Shown here: piece by piece, positions 1-7,931 of the stretch | Layout: every line of letters begins with the position of its first letter | How positions within the stretch are numbered: position 1 is the stretch's first letter | Origin: an uncultured Eubacterium sp. | GTDB taxonomy: Bacteria; Bacillota; Clostridia; Oscillospirales; Acutalibacteraceae | DNA: 64,000 bases | NCBI GenBank assembly: GCA_944380545.1 | Contig: CALWHV010000007.1 | Coordinates: 186,001 to 250,000 of the forward strand | Direction: 5' to 3' | Program-made: the position numbers and the translations under genes | Notes under the pieces: model-generated | Told to the model about the DNA's origin: nothing | What the model saw: the letters and a program-made list of their open reading frames with translations, nothing else | The model's database searches: none

Positions 1-864
1 CTTTGATGTGAACAGAAAAACATCCGCAGCCGAATCCATCTCGGCGATATCCTTACCGTAGCCGAGCAAGAACACATTTTTTTGCAGCTTATTGTTATTT
101 ATATATTCCTGCATCTCTTTTTGAAGTGGACCCTGACCGCGGATAAAATATTTGATATTCGTCATACCGCCCGACACAAGGAGCTTGACCGCTTCAAGCG
201 CAAGAAAAACATTTTTTCTTTTTGTGAGCTCGTTTGCCGAAAAAATCATAACATCGTCTTCGCCGACGCCGAGCTCTTTCCTTTTTTTCTCCCTTATTTC
301 TTTGCTGAATTTAAATTTCGAAAGATTCACGCCGATGCCGTGTATATATTTGATTTCGGCGCTGCCGAATGATTTTTTCGCAAGCTCAAAATCCTCGCGG
401 TTCATAGTAACAATAGCGTCCGTAAAATATGACGCCAGCTTTTCAAGCGGATAAAAGAGCATCCAGTTGAGCGCGGGCGCGCCGCGCCAAAAATGAAATC
501 CGTGCGCAAAATAGATCACCTTGCAGCCGCTTCTTCTTTTTTTCGAAGCGGCAAAGCGCGTTACCATGCCCATAACCGGTTCGTTAGTCAATATCAGGTC
601 GTAATCACGGCCGTTTAGATATCTTTTCATCTGCGCTGCGCCGCGAATATTGTGAGGCGAGAGCGGACTGCGTTTAAGATCCACAACGGTAATTTGCGGA
701 TTGCCGCAGGATTGCAGGCGTGCTTTCAGCTCCGAAAGCTTGCCGCCGACATCAGAGCAGACTATATCCACCGTGCAGCCGCTCTTTATCAGGTTTTCGA
801 TATGTGCAACCCAAAACTGAACGAGATTCAGCTCGGTTGCCGTTATAAGTATCTTTTTTTTCAT
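1..864 (-). CDS. Glycosyltransferase family 4 (GT-B fold), partial at left edge
   Basis: An uninterrupted minus-strand frame runs from ATG at 864 off the left end of the window, giving 288 codons without a stop. The protein begins MKKKILITATELNLVQFWV and contains HGFHFWRGAP near residue 135 and the NP/DLTKRKN-type segment ANELTKRKN near residue 210, as in EpsD/PglA-like transferases that extend undecaprenyl-linked or exported polysaccharides. The window holds the acceptor-side N-terminal Rossmann domain and the start of the donor domain; the E-x7-E donor motif would lie beyond the edge. It starts 4 bases after the transketolase stop and belongs to the glycan operon driven from the promoter at 5281-5309. 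Donor and acceptor sugars cannot be told from the sequence. Confidence 0.85.
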   Translation of the reverse strand, partial: MKKKILITATELNLVQFWVAHIENLIKSGCTVDIVCSDVGGKLSELKARLQSCGNPQITVVDLKRSPLSPHNIRGAAQMKRYLNGRDYDLILTNEPVMGMVTRFAASKKRRSGCKVIYFAHGFHFWRGAPALNWMLFYPLEKLASYFTDAIVTMNREDFELAKKSFGSAEIKYIHGIGVNLSKFKFSKEIREKKRKELGVGEDDVMIFSANELTKRKNVFLALEAVKLLVSGGMTNIKYFIRGQGPLQKEMQEYINNNKLQKNVFLLGYGKDIAEMDSAADVFLFTSK

Positions 865-868
865 TCCG

Positions 869-1792
869 TCAACCAAGCTTTTCAAGCGCTTCGGCAGCCT
901 TTTTTGCAATGGAAGCGCCGTCCATCCCGTATGCCTGCCTGAGATATTTCTGCGTGCCGACTATTGATGAATACTTATCGTCAAGCCCGATGCGCAGGAG
1001 GCGCGCCCCGCCTTTTGCCGAAAGCACCTCCGCAACCGCCGAGCCGAAGCCGCCCACGGTGTTATGCTCCTCCGCCGTCACTATCAGCTTGTATTTTTCC
1101 GCGCAATATTCAACGGCGGCTTCATCGAGCGGCTTTACGAACGGGAATGTATAAAGCGCCGCGTCGATCCCTTTTTTGAGCAGGAGGCCTACGGCTTCTT
1201 TCGCCTCTTCAAAAATCGCGCCGGTCGAGAATATCGCAACCGAGCTTCCGTCTTTTATCTTTATGGCGCTGTTCGGCTTATAATCCGAAAGATTATCGTG
1301 TATCTTCGGCTCGCCGCCGCGCCCGAGCCTTAAATAGCAGGTTCCCGGCGTGCTGTACGCCGCCTTTGTGCATACCTGAGCTTCCGTTAGATCTCCGGGC
1401 GCCATAACCGTAACGCCGGGAAGAGCGCGCATTACGGCGATATCCTCTGTTGCGTGATGGCTCATCCCCAGAGAGCCGTATGTAAAGCCGCCGCCCACGC
1501 AGACGATCTTTACATTGGCGTTGTGATATGCGCAGTCGTTTCTGATCTGCTCAAGGCATCTCAAGGTGGGGAAATTGCCTATGGAATAAGTAAAAACCGT
1601 TTTGCCCGTCAGAGCCATTCCGGCGGCAAGACCGGTCATATCCTGCTCCGCTATCCCTGCGTTTATGAACTGATCGGGAAATTTTTCCCAAAACGGCTTA
1701 AGCACCCCGAAGCCGAGATCGCCGGTTATCAAAATCACATTTTTATCCTTTTGCGCTATTTCCATTAGCGTTTTGACAAATGTATCCCTCAA
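869..1792 (-). CDS. Transketolase C-terminal subunit (pyrimidine-binding plus C-terminal domains)
   Basis: The 307-residue product is the second half of a split transketolase. It carries the pyrimidine-binding half-site with FINAGIAEQDMTGLAAGMAL near residue 42, which supplies the Glu that activates thiamine diphosphate, followed by the transketolase C-terminal domain. It starts with TTG at 1792, 8 bases after GGGAGG, and follows the N-terminal subunit by 18 bases. Both halves are needed for a two-carbon ketol transfer. Its position among glycosyltransferase genes suggests it makes or remodels a sugar for a surface glycan rather than serving the pentose phosphate pathway; that is inference. 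Confidence 0.9.
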   Translation of the reverse strand: MRDTFVKTLMEIAQKDKNVILITGDLGFGVLKPFWEKFPDQFINAGIAEQDMTGLAAGMALTGKTVFTYSIGNFPTLRCLEQIRNDCAYHNANVKIVCVGGGFTYGSLGMSHHATEDIAVMRALPGVTVMAPGDLTEAQVCTKAAYSTPGTCYLRLGRGGEPKIHDNLSDYKPNSAIKIKDGSSVAIFSTGAIFEEAKEAVGLLLKKGIDAALYTFPFVKPLDEAAVEYCAEKYKLIVTAEEHNTVGGFGSAVAEVLSAKGGARLLRIGLDDKYSSIVGTQKYLRQAYGMDGASIAKKAAEALEKLG

Positions 1793-1810
1793 AGCGCCGA
1801 CCTCCCTTTG

Positions 1811-2659
1811 TCACTTTTCATAAGGATCAACAACTCCCGGCGGCATACTGCCGTGGAGCTCCTTTAAAGCGCCGTCATACTCCTCGCCGTCGTGCGGGAA
1901 TCTGTAATGCCAAAGAATATCGTTTTCCATAAACGATATTCCCTTGCCCTTAACCGTGTTTGCTATGATTACGCTTGGGGCGCCCTTGCTGCCCAACGCG
2001 TCTTCAAAGGCGCGCCTCAGCTCGCTGTGGCTGTGACCGTCTATATCGTAAACATTCCAGCCAAACGCCTTCCATTTATCCGCGAACGGGCTGAGCTTGA
2101 TGGTGTTTTCGCAGAAATCAAGGCTTTGCATCTTGTTATGGTCAACTATCGCGATAAGATTATCGAGCCGGTAATGATGAGCAACGAGCGCCGCTTCCCA
2201 CACAGAGCCCTCGTCGCACTCGCCGTCACCCAAAATAACGAAGGTCTTAAAGCTTTTTGAATCCTTTTTTGCCGCCATAGCCATACCCGCGCCCACCGGC
2301 AGCCCGTGGCCGAGCGAGCCGGTTGAAAAATCAACGCCGGGCACGCCCTTATGAGATACATGGCCCGAAAGCCTTGAACCGTTTTGATAATGAGTTTTGA
2401 GCTCCTCGGTATCAAAAAAGCCTCTCTCGGCAAGCGCCGCATATATCGCGGCGCCCGCGTGGCCCTTTGAAAGTATTATTCTGTCTCTCTCGTCGCAGGA
2501 CGGCGCCGTCGGGAACACATTTGCTATATCGGCATAAAGCACGGCGATTATATCGGCCACGCTCAAAATCGACGCGATATGCGAGCCTCCGGACAGGTGG
2601 GTCATCTCTATCCCGTGACGCCTTATGAGCCAGGCAAGCGCTTCACTGTTCATTTTCAC
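1811..2659 (-). CDS. Transketolase N-terminal subunit (thiamine diphosphate-binding)
   Basis: A 282-residue protein with the ThDP diphosphate/Mg-binding motif GDGECDEG starting near residue 144 and ending in VDHNK about 30 residues later, plus the N-terminal LSKGHAGAAIYAAL segment. This is the thiamine diphosphate domain of a two-polypeptide transketolase. GTG at 2659 follows GGGTG by 7 bases and overlaps the end of the upstream glycosyltransferase; ATG at 2653 is the alternative start. It is directly followed by the C-terminal subunit, and the two presumably form an alpha2beta2 enzyme. Confidence 0.9.
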   Translation of the reverse strand: MKMNSEALAWLIRRHGIEMTHLSGGSHIASILSVADIIAVLYADIANVFPTAPSCDERDRIILSKGHAGAAIYAALAERGFFDTEELKTHYQNGSRLSGHVSHKGVPGVDFSTGSLGHGLPVGAGMAMAAKKDSKSFKTFVILGDGECDEGSVWEAALVAHHYRLDNLIAIVDHNKMQSLDFCENTIKLSPFADKWKAFGWNVYDIDGHSHSELRRAFEDALGSKGAPSVIIANTVKGKGISFMENDILWHYRFPHDGEEYDGALKELHGSMPPGVVDPYEK

Positions 2660-3527
2660 TATTCATCACCCTCTCATAAATTTTGTCGATCACTTTTTTA
2701 TCCGTTTTTTCATCAAATTTTCTTGCAAAAAAATCATCGCTGTCCACAAGACGCTCATAATCATCCATCGTTATGACCGACGGCTTCCCGGTGAAAATTA
2801 TATTTCGCTTTGACTCACGCACATTTGCCAAATCGCCGTAATTCCAAAGCAGCGTCGGAATGGCGCACTCGTCGGGACAATGCGTGTTCTTAAAATGCTT
2901 GCAGAGAAATTCCTTTTGTGACAATATGAATTCAGCCGTCTTTTTGCTGAGGCTGAACCATTGCCAGCCCCAAGTGGGATAAATATTTTCTCCTTTTGAA
3001 TTCTTAACATTCTTCCATCTGTTTACGCCGAGCAGCTTTTGCGGCAGAACAAGCGCGATGCGAACAAAAAATTTATGGAGCCTGCTTGTGCGGTAAAGCG
3101 GGGTTTCGGTGAAAAAATAATAATACCTGTTCCATATTTCGGTGCTGAACGGCTTAAGCCCCGGCTTTTTGCTGACGCCGCACATCTCAATATAATCAAG
3201 ACTTTTCCCGCTTAGATAATTGTGTATATACGCCTGGCTTTTTATCGGCATATCGCTTTCGGAAATAAGATGGAAATAGGCATAATCCCCTCTTTTAATT
3301 GCGCTTTCAAGCAGCAAAAGCTCTGCCTCAAGCTGAGAAAATGACGCCCAGTTCACATTGATTCTTTCGGTAAAGAAAAGATTTGATTTCTTTAATATTC
3401 CCTTAATGGCTTCAAAATCCTCAATCGGGCTTTTCTTATCAATATGGATAAAAACATCGTTGCTTTCATCGTCTATCATCTCAAGGGCTTTTTGAAGAAC
3501 ATAGGTGTTTTTATGAGCCAAAATCAA
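2643..3527 (-). CDS. Core-2/I-branching beta-1,6-N-acetylglucosaminyltransferase-like glycosyltransferase (GT14)
   Basis: The product matches bacterial GT14-type transferases: an N-terminal YLILAHKN segment, FIHIDKKS near residue 27, HLISESDMPIKS near residue 86 and TWGWQWFSLSKK in the second half. It probably adds a GlcNAc-like or related sugar in the same surface glycan as the neighbouring transferases. The start is odd. The family normally begins M-x-K-H-A-Y-L-I-L, and in this frame DKHAYLILAHK is present, but the codon where Met is expected is ACG at 3543-3545. TTG at 3525-3527 is the first conventional start and would remove six conserved residues. No ATG or GTG lies between it and the in-frame TAG just upstream. 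Confidence 0.8.
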   Translation of the reverse strand: MILAHKNTYVLQKALEMIDDESNDVFIHIDKKSPIEDFEAIKGILKKSNLFFTERINVNWASFSQLEAELLLLESAIKRGDYAYFHLISESDMPIKSQAYIHNYLSGKSLDYIEMCGVSKKPGLKPFSTEIWNRYYYFFTETPLYRTSRLHKFFVRIALVLPQKLLGVNRWKNVKNSKGENIYPTWGWQWFSLSKKTAEFILSQKEFLCKHFKNTHCPDECAIPTLLWNYGDLANVRESKRNIIFTGKPSVITMDDYERLVDSDDFFARKFDEKTDKKVIDKIYERVMNSENEQ

Positions 3528-3566
3528 ATACGCGTGTTTATCCGTAAAATCACCGTCCTAAAGCAA

Positions 3567-4508
3567 TCAGCCCGAAATCTCAAGAAGAGAATCTATCTCG
3601 CTTTTATTGAGGCGCCAATCCGCCGCCTCCGCGTTTTGCAGCACCTGATTTGGATTTTTAGCACCCGCAAGCACCGCGCTGCCCGAAATATAATCAAGGA
3701 TAAACCGCATTGCGGCGGCGGCAACAGGCTTGCCGTGAGACGCCGCGATCTCTCTTAGCCTTGCCACTATGCGCAGATTCTGCCTGAGCTTATCGCCGTG
3801 GAAATTCACATAAATATCGCGCGAGCGGCGGTCATTTGCTTCAAAATCCACATTGCTCTCGTCATATTTACCGGTCAGGATGCCCTGGCCGAGCGAGCCC
3901 CAGGTGAGCGGGGTCAGATCAAACTCATCTCTGAAACGGAACATATCCTTTTCATTCTTGCGGCAGGCAAGCGAATATTCATTTTGAAAAGTGACGAACC
4001 TACCCTTATATTCCGCCAGCTCAAGCTCGTCTTTTTCATTGATGTTTGAAAGGGCGAAATATCTTATCTTGCCCTCCCGGCGCAGCTGCTCGAGCGTGTT
4101 TACAACATCGCCAAGCGGAGTTTTGCCGTCTCTGTAATGCACGGTGTAGATATCGATATAGTCGGTGCAAAGGCGTTTGAGCGACGCTTCGCACGCGCTT
4201 ATGATATAGCTTTTTGAATTATCGTAGAGAGTTGGCTTTCCCGGCTGCGCCCTTACGCCGAATTTATCCTGTATCACAACATTATGGCGTTTCCCTTTAA
4301 GCGCATTTCCCAAAAGCCGCTCCGATTCGCCGAGGCCGTAAGTATCCGCCGTGTCAAAAAAATTTATTCCGCACTCAACTGCCTGCTCAACGGCGCTTAT
4401 AAGGTCTTTTTTTTGAACATCGCCCCAGCCGTATCCGCCGAGCGGACAGCCGCCCATACATATTCTGGAAACGCTAAGCGAAGAATTTTTAAGATTTATA
4501 TATTCCAT
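3567..4508 (-). CDS. Aldo/keto reductase
   Basis: A 313-residue NADPH-dependent (beta/alpha)8 oxidoreductase. The catalytic tetrad is visible: Asp and Tyr in FFDTADTYGLGESE, Lys in VVIQDKFG and His in IYTVHYRDG. The nucleotide-binding end GSAVLAGAKNPNQV sits near residue 280. ATG at 4508 lies 4 bases after GGTG, preferred over TTG at 4511. It starts 5 bases beyond the sugar transferase stop, so it is the second gene of the glycan operon. It may reduce a keto or aldehyde sugar intermediate, possibly a product of the transketolase pair, but the substrate is unknown. Confidence 0.88.
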   Translation of the reverse strand: MEYINLKNSSLSVSRICMGGCPLGGYGWGDVQKKDLISAVEQAVECGINFFDTADTYGLGESERLLGNALKGKRHNVVIQDKFGVRAQPGKPTLYDNSKSYIISACEASLKRLCTDYIDIYTVHYRDGKTPLGDVVNTLEQLRREGKIRYFALSNINEKDELELAEYKGRFVTFQNEYSLACRKNEKDMFRFRDEFDLTPLTWGSLGQGILTGKYDESNVDFEANDRRSRDIYVNFHGDKLRQNLRIVARLREIAASHGKPVAAAAMRFILDYISGSAVLAGAKNPNQVLQNAEAADWRLNKSEIDSLLEISG

Positions 4509-4512
4509 CAAA

Positions 4513-5220
4513 TCACCGCTTTTTATTGAACAAAAACGAAAACGCCTTTTTCAAAACATCAAAAACCGTTTTAAAAAAAATCTTGACATCCGTGGCAAAC
4601 GAAACCTCCGCGGCATATCTTACACGAAGCGCATTCTTGTTTTTAAGCACATATTTTTCATACATTTCATCTGCGTTTTCGCCGCCGACAATCTCGTCAA
4701 GATTGATAAACAGATCGGAGCTGAAATCAGTTATTCCGGGGCGGACCTCAAATATGTAAAGCTCTGTGCCGCTGTAGCGGCCGGTGTATTTGAGGAGCTC
4801 CGGCCGCGGGCCGATAAAGCTCATCTCGCCTCGAATGATGTTTATGAGATTTGCGATCTCATCAAGCTTTGTTTTTCTCAAGACGGCGCCCACGCGTGTG
4901 ATTCTCGAGTCGTTGAGCGCCGTTGTTCCGCCGCCGATCTTATCGGCATTTTTCACCATAGTTCGGAACTTGAATATTCGAAACGCCTTGTTTTTATACC
5001 CGCCGCGCTGCGCGCGGTAAAAAACCGGAAAGCCGCTGTCCGCCGCAACGGCAACGGATAAAACAGCGAAAAGCGGAAGCAGCAAAACGAACAAAACGAG
5101 CGCGAAGCAAAAATCCAGCACCCGCTTTATGCAGCGGTTATAAAAGCTGCCACAGCCCGTTATTTCGGATGGGTCAGGATAATCGATATTGAGTTTTTTG
5201 ATCTCCTCTACGGTTTTCAT
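4513..5220 (-). CDS. Bacterial sugar transferase (polyprenyl-phosphate glycosyl-1-phosphate transferase)
   Basis: A short (235-residue) phosphoglycosyl transferase that moves a sugar-1-phosphate from a nucleotide sugar to undecaprenyl phosphate, the committed step of polysaccharide repeat-unit assembly. One hydrophobic helix at about residues 38-60 follows a basic segment. The family signatures FRIFKFRTMVKNAD (catalytic Asp-Glu region shifted to KLDEIANLINIIRGEMSFIGPRPE) are present. ATG at 5220 has GGTG 7 bases upstream and is preferred over ATG at 5247, which lacks a ribosome site. It is the first gene of the glycan operon. The C-terminal part is longer than minimal enzymes and ends in a Lys/Phe-rich tail. 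Confidence 0.9.
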   Translation of the reverse strand: MKTVEEIKKLNIDYPDPSEITGCGSFYNRCIKRVLDFCFALVLFVLLLPLFAVLSVAVAADSGFPVFYRAQRGGYKNKAFRIFKFRTMVKNADKIGGGTTALNDSRITRVGAVLRKTKLDEIANLINIIRGEMSFIGPRPELLKYTGRYSGTELYIFEVRPGITDFSSDLFINLDEIVGGENADEMYEKYVLKNKNALRVRYAAEVSFATDVKIFFKTVFDVLKKAFSFLFNKKR

Positions 5221-5280
5221 CCGAAAGCACCACTCAACGCCCTGCATTAAATCAACATTTACTGCATATTTATTATTTTA

Positions 5281-5309
5281 ATTATAATATAAATACAGCG
5301 GTTAGTCAA
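5281..5309 (-). promoter_or_regulatory. Sigma-A promoter of the glycan operon
   Basis: On the minus strand TTGACT (5304-5309) and TATAAT (5281-5286) are separated by 17 bases. This gives a leader of about 50 bases before the sugar transferase ATG. Confidence 0.85.
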
Positions 5310-5349
5310 CTGAGAGAATTTGTTATTGCGGGGGATTTGCGGTTTTTTG

Positions 5350-5378
5350 TTGACTTTGCGGTGTGAAAATTTTAAAAT
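5350..5378 (+). promoter_or_regulatory. Sigma-A promoter of the metallophosphoesterase gene
   Basis: TTGACT (5350-5355), a 17-base spacer and TAAAAT (5373-5378) lie about 40 bases before the ATG at 5417. Confidence 0.75.
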
Positions 5379-5416
5379 GGAATTATACTGCGGGATGAAG
5401 GGAGCGATTCGGCAAA

Positions 5417-6472
5417 ATGGCGCTTAGATTCAACGAGGACGGCAGCTTCAGGCTGCTTTTGATAGCGGACGCGCAGGATACGGACGAGCCGCAGCGCGAA
5501 ACGCAGGAGATAATACGAAGATCGCTTGCGCGGGTGAAGCCGGACCTTGCCGTGCTGCTGGGCGACAACATCGCAGGCGATTTTGACGGCGTTTCGCCCG
5601 AGCGCACCGCAATCGCCGTTAAGAAAGCGGCCGAGCCGTTCTGCGAGGCGGGCGTGCCGTTTGCGCTTGTTTTCGGCAACCACGACCACGAGGGGCTCAA
5701 AAACCGCTGCGGCTTTACGGAGCGTGAGGCAAAGCGCTTTATTCTTGACGAATTTCTGAAATATCCGGGCTGCCTTGCCGAGGCCGGTGAGCCTGAGGAC
5801 GGGCTTTGCACCTACAATCTGCCGATTCTCGGCAGCCGCAGCGAGCGCGCGGCGTTCAATCTGTGGTTCATAGATTCCGGCACCTATGCCGACGAGGGCG
5901 GCTACGGGTATCCGAGCCGGGCGCAAAACGAATGGTACGCGCGAAAATCAAACGAGCTGAAAGCGCAAAACGGCGGCGAGCCGGTGCCCTCCTTCCTGTT
6001 CCAGCACATTCCCGTGCCGGAGGCATACAGGCTTATGAAGCGCTGCCCCGTGTATCTTCCCGGCTGCGTTGCCGGCGGCACAAGGCTTTACCGCGGCTTT
6101 TACAGGGGATACAAAAACCGGCAGGGAAAATTCAGAGAGGCTCCGTGCTGCGCAGGCGTGCGCCACGCGCAGTTTGAGAGCTGGAAAAACCAGCGCGACA
6201 TCATCTGCGCCTTTTTCGGGCACGACCATACGAACGACTGGCTGGGGATGGTTGACGGGATAGACCTGTGCGCCGTTCCAGCCGCGGGATATTACAGCTA
6301 CGGCTGCTTTCACGGAGCGCGCGCCGTTGAAATAAAAGAGAATGACGCGCGCAATTATTCATCAAAAGTGCTTACGGAATTTGAGCTGCTTGACGGCCCT
6401 GTGCTGCCGAGATACAAGCAGCGCCACGGCTACTGCGAATATAAAAACCGGAAGCCCTGGCAGCTGTTTTAA
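5417..6472 (+). CDS. Calcineurin-like metallophosphoesterase
   Basis: A 351-residue protein with the five metallophosphoesterase motifs in order: LIADAQD (Asp), LGDNIAG, FGNHDHEG, FQHIPVPE and FFGHDHTNDW. These build a dinuclear metal site that hydrolyses phosphomono- or diesters. There is no signal peptide, so it should be cytoplasmic. The family resembles Clostridia phosphoesterases that are often annotated Icc-like or DcrA-like. The substrate cannot be inferred. It is a single-gene unit, divergent from the glycan operon and closed by the terminator at 6479-6516. The ribosome site is weak (GAAGGGAG about 15 bases before the ATG). Confidence 0.88.
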   Translation: MALRFNEDGSFRLLLIADAQDTDEPQRETQEIIRRSLARVKPDLAVLLGDNIAGDFDGVSPERTAIAVKKAAEPFCEAGVPFALVFGNHDHEGLKNRCGFTEREAKRFILDEFLKYPGCLAEAGEPEDGLCTYNLPILGSRSERAAFNLWFIDSGTYADEGGYGYPSRAQNEWYARKSNELKAQNGGEPVPSFLFQHIPVPEAYRLMKRCPVYLPGCVAGGTRLYRGFYRGYKNRQGKFREAPCCAGVRHAQFESWKNQRDIICAFFGHDHTNDWLGMVDGIDLCAVPAAGYYSYGCFHGARAVEIKENDARNYSSKVLTEFELLDGPVLPRYKQRHGYCEYKNRKPWQLF

Positions 6473-6478
6473 AAGCGC

Positions 6479-6516
6479 AAAACCCCTTAAACGACGAAAA
6501 GCGTTTAAGGGGTTTT
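6479..6516. terminator. Bidirectional intrinsic terminator
   Basis: A perfect 15-bp inverted repeat (6479-6493 and 6502-6516, loop of 8) with AAAA on the left and TTTT on the right ends both the plus-strand phosphoesterase and the long minus-strand rnf operon. Confidence 0.9.
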
Positions 6517-6523
6517 ATATTAT

Positions 6524-7042
6524 TTAAAGCTTGCCGCCCTTTTGATATTCACCGGCAAGACGGCGATAGTGCGCGGCGTTTTCCGCAAGCCGAGCCGCCG
6601 CGTTTTCGTCAAGGCTGCACTTTGCTTTGGCGGGAACGCCGATAATAAGCGAATTATCATCAAATCTTTTATTTTCCGTTACGAGCGCGCCGGCACCTAC
6701 GAGGCAGCTTTTGCCGAGCGAAGCGCCGTTCATCACGGTGGAGTGCATACCTATGAGCGAGCCTGCGCCCACCGTGCAGCCATGGAGCAGCGCATTGTGA
6801 CCGACGGAGACATTATCCCCTATAACAACGGGATGCCCCGTTGAGCAATGGACGGTGCAGTTATCCTGAATATTTGAATTTTCGCCGACGGTGATGCTCT
6901 CCTCCTCCGCGCGCAGCACCGCGCCGTACCAGACGGAGCTGCCCTTTTTGAGCGTTACATCGCCGATTATCACGGCGTTTTCTGCAATGAACGCCGCGCC
7001 GCTGACATCCGGCGTTTTGCCGCCGTATTCTTTGATTATCAT
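6524..7042 (-). CDS. Gamma-carbonic-anhydrase-like left-handed beta-helix protein (YrdA/PaaY family)
   Basis: A 172-residue hexapeptide-repeat protein. Repeats run from AENAVIIGDVTLKKGSSVWY through SLIIGVPAKAKC. Three His positions expected to bind the trimer-interface metal are visible: CTVHCS and the pair in VGHNALLHGC. Members are carbonic anhydrases or uncharacterised metal-dependent acyl or hydratase-like proteins; activity is not assured because the catalytic Glu/Asn loop is reduced, as in YrdA. It overlaps the Gx transporter by 4 bases and is the last gene of the rnf operon. A link to energy metabolism is only positional. Confidence 0.88.
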   Translation of the reverse strand: MIIKEYGGKTPDVSGAAFIAENAVIIGDVTLKKGSSVWYGAVLRAEEESITVGENSNIQDNCTVHCSTGHPVVIGDNVSVGHNALLHGCTVGAGSLIGMHSTVMNGASLGKSCLVGAGALVTENKRFDDNSLIIGVPAKAKCSLDENAAARLAENAAHYRRLAGEYQKGGKL

Positions 7043-7539
7043 TTTATCACCTTTTGAAGCCTGTTTATGATTATTCCGCAGAGAATGCCGATGACCGCGC
7101 CCGTTGCCGCGCCCGCGAGCAGCAGCACGGGCAGATAGGCGAATATGCCCGCCGTTTCCATAACGGCGGCCGCTGCCGCCGTCTGGCCTATATTATGCGC
7201 CGCTCCGCCGAGCATTGAAACGCCGGTTACGGAAAGCCCCCTGCATCGCTTTGCGAGCGCCATTACGCCGAAGGACAAGAGCCCGCCGGCAAGGCTGTAA
7301 ACAAGCGAGAAAACGCCGCCGAAGGTAAGCCCGGCAAGCACTATCCTTATTAACGAAATCGCCAGCGCCTGCTTTTCCGAGAGCAGGTACATCGCCGTTA
7401 CCACAACGATGTTTGCGATACCGAGCTTGACGCCCGGAACGATCGTGCCGAGCGGCACAAGGCTTTCGAGATACGAAAACACGAACGCCAGCGCCGTGAA
7501 CAGCGCAAAAAGCGCGATTTTACGAGTATAGCTTTTCAT
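7039..7539 (-). CDS. Gx transporter family protein (heptaprenyl diphosphate synthase component I-like)
   Basis: A 166-residue membrane protein with about five hydrophobic helices and the family segment PGVKLGIANIVVV near residue 35. The Pfam family was named for a heptaprenyl diphosphate synthase component but is now treated as a transporter-like family resembling ECF substrate-binding subunits. It overlaps the NusG-II gene by 4 bases and the next gene by 4, so translation is coupled. Co-occurrence with ApbE and a NusG-II protein is common in Firmicutes, suggesting a shared job, possibly supply of a cofactor or quinone precursor. No substrate can be assigned. Confidence 0.82.
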   Translation of the reverse strand: MKSYTRKIALFALFTALAFVFSYLESLVPLGTIVPGVKLGIANIVVVTAMYLLSEKQALAISLIRIVLAGLTFGGVFSLVYSLAGGLLSFGVMALAKRCRGLSVTGVSMLGGAAHNIGQTAAAAAVMETAGIFAYLPVLLLAGAATGAVIGILCGIIINRLQKVIK

Positions 7540-7931
7540 CTTGCAACCCCGTCAAGCTCGTTTGAGGAGCTGCTTTCTATTGAAATCTCTACGCGGTTCG
7601 GCAGGCAGATGATGCGCTCACCCGCCCGGCTTATCGGCGTGTGGGCTGTGCAGACCCCGTCCGGACAATCGGCGTATACCATACTCACCGTGCCGTCCTT
7701 GACCAAAACGGTGTTTACCGTTTTTCCGTTTGAAACAACATCGTATTCGGCAGAGCCGCTTTTTGAGAGCGGCAGCTGCGCCGCAACCGCGCCGTTTTGG
7801 CGCACAATCACCGTATCGCCGCCGGAGCGCGAGCCGCCGAAAGCGAAGATGAGCGCGGCGATCACGGCGCACACGGCAAGCAGCGATGCAAGGGCGATCA
7901 GATCGCCTTTTTTTAACAGCTTAATTTTCAT
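7536..7931 (-). CDS. NusG domain II-containing membrane-anchored protein
   Basis: A 131-residue protein with one N-terminal membrane helix (about residues 10-30) and an extracytoplasmic domain of the NusG domain II family. That domain carries the characteristic DGVCTAHTPISRAGERIICLP near residue 95 with two Cys. ATG at 7931 (after GAGG) overlaps the apbE stop by 11 bases. Despite the name it lacks the NGN and KOW domains and is not the transcription factor NusG. The repeated grouping with ApbE and the Gx transporter suggests a role in periplasm-side flavinylated electron transfer; this is inference. Confidence 0.85.
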   Translation of the reverse strand: MKIKLLKKGDLIALASLLAVCAVIAALIFAFGGSRSGGDTVIVRQNGAVAAQLPLSKSGSAEYDVVSNGKTVNTVLVKDGTVSMVYADCPDGVCTAHTPISRAGERIICLPNRVEISIESSSSNELDGVAR

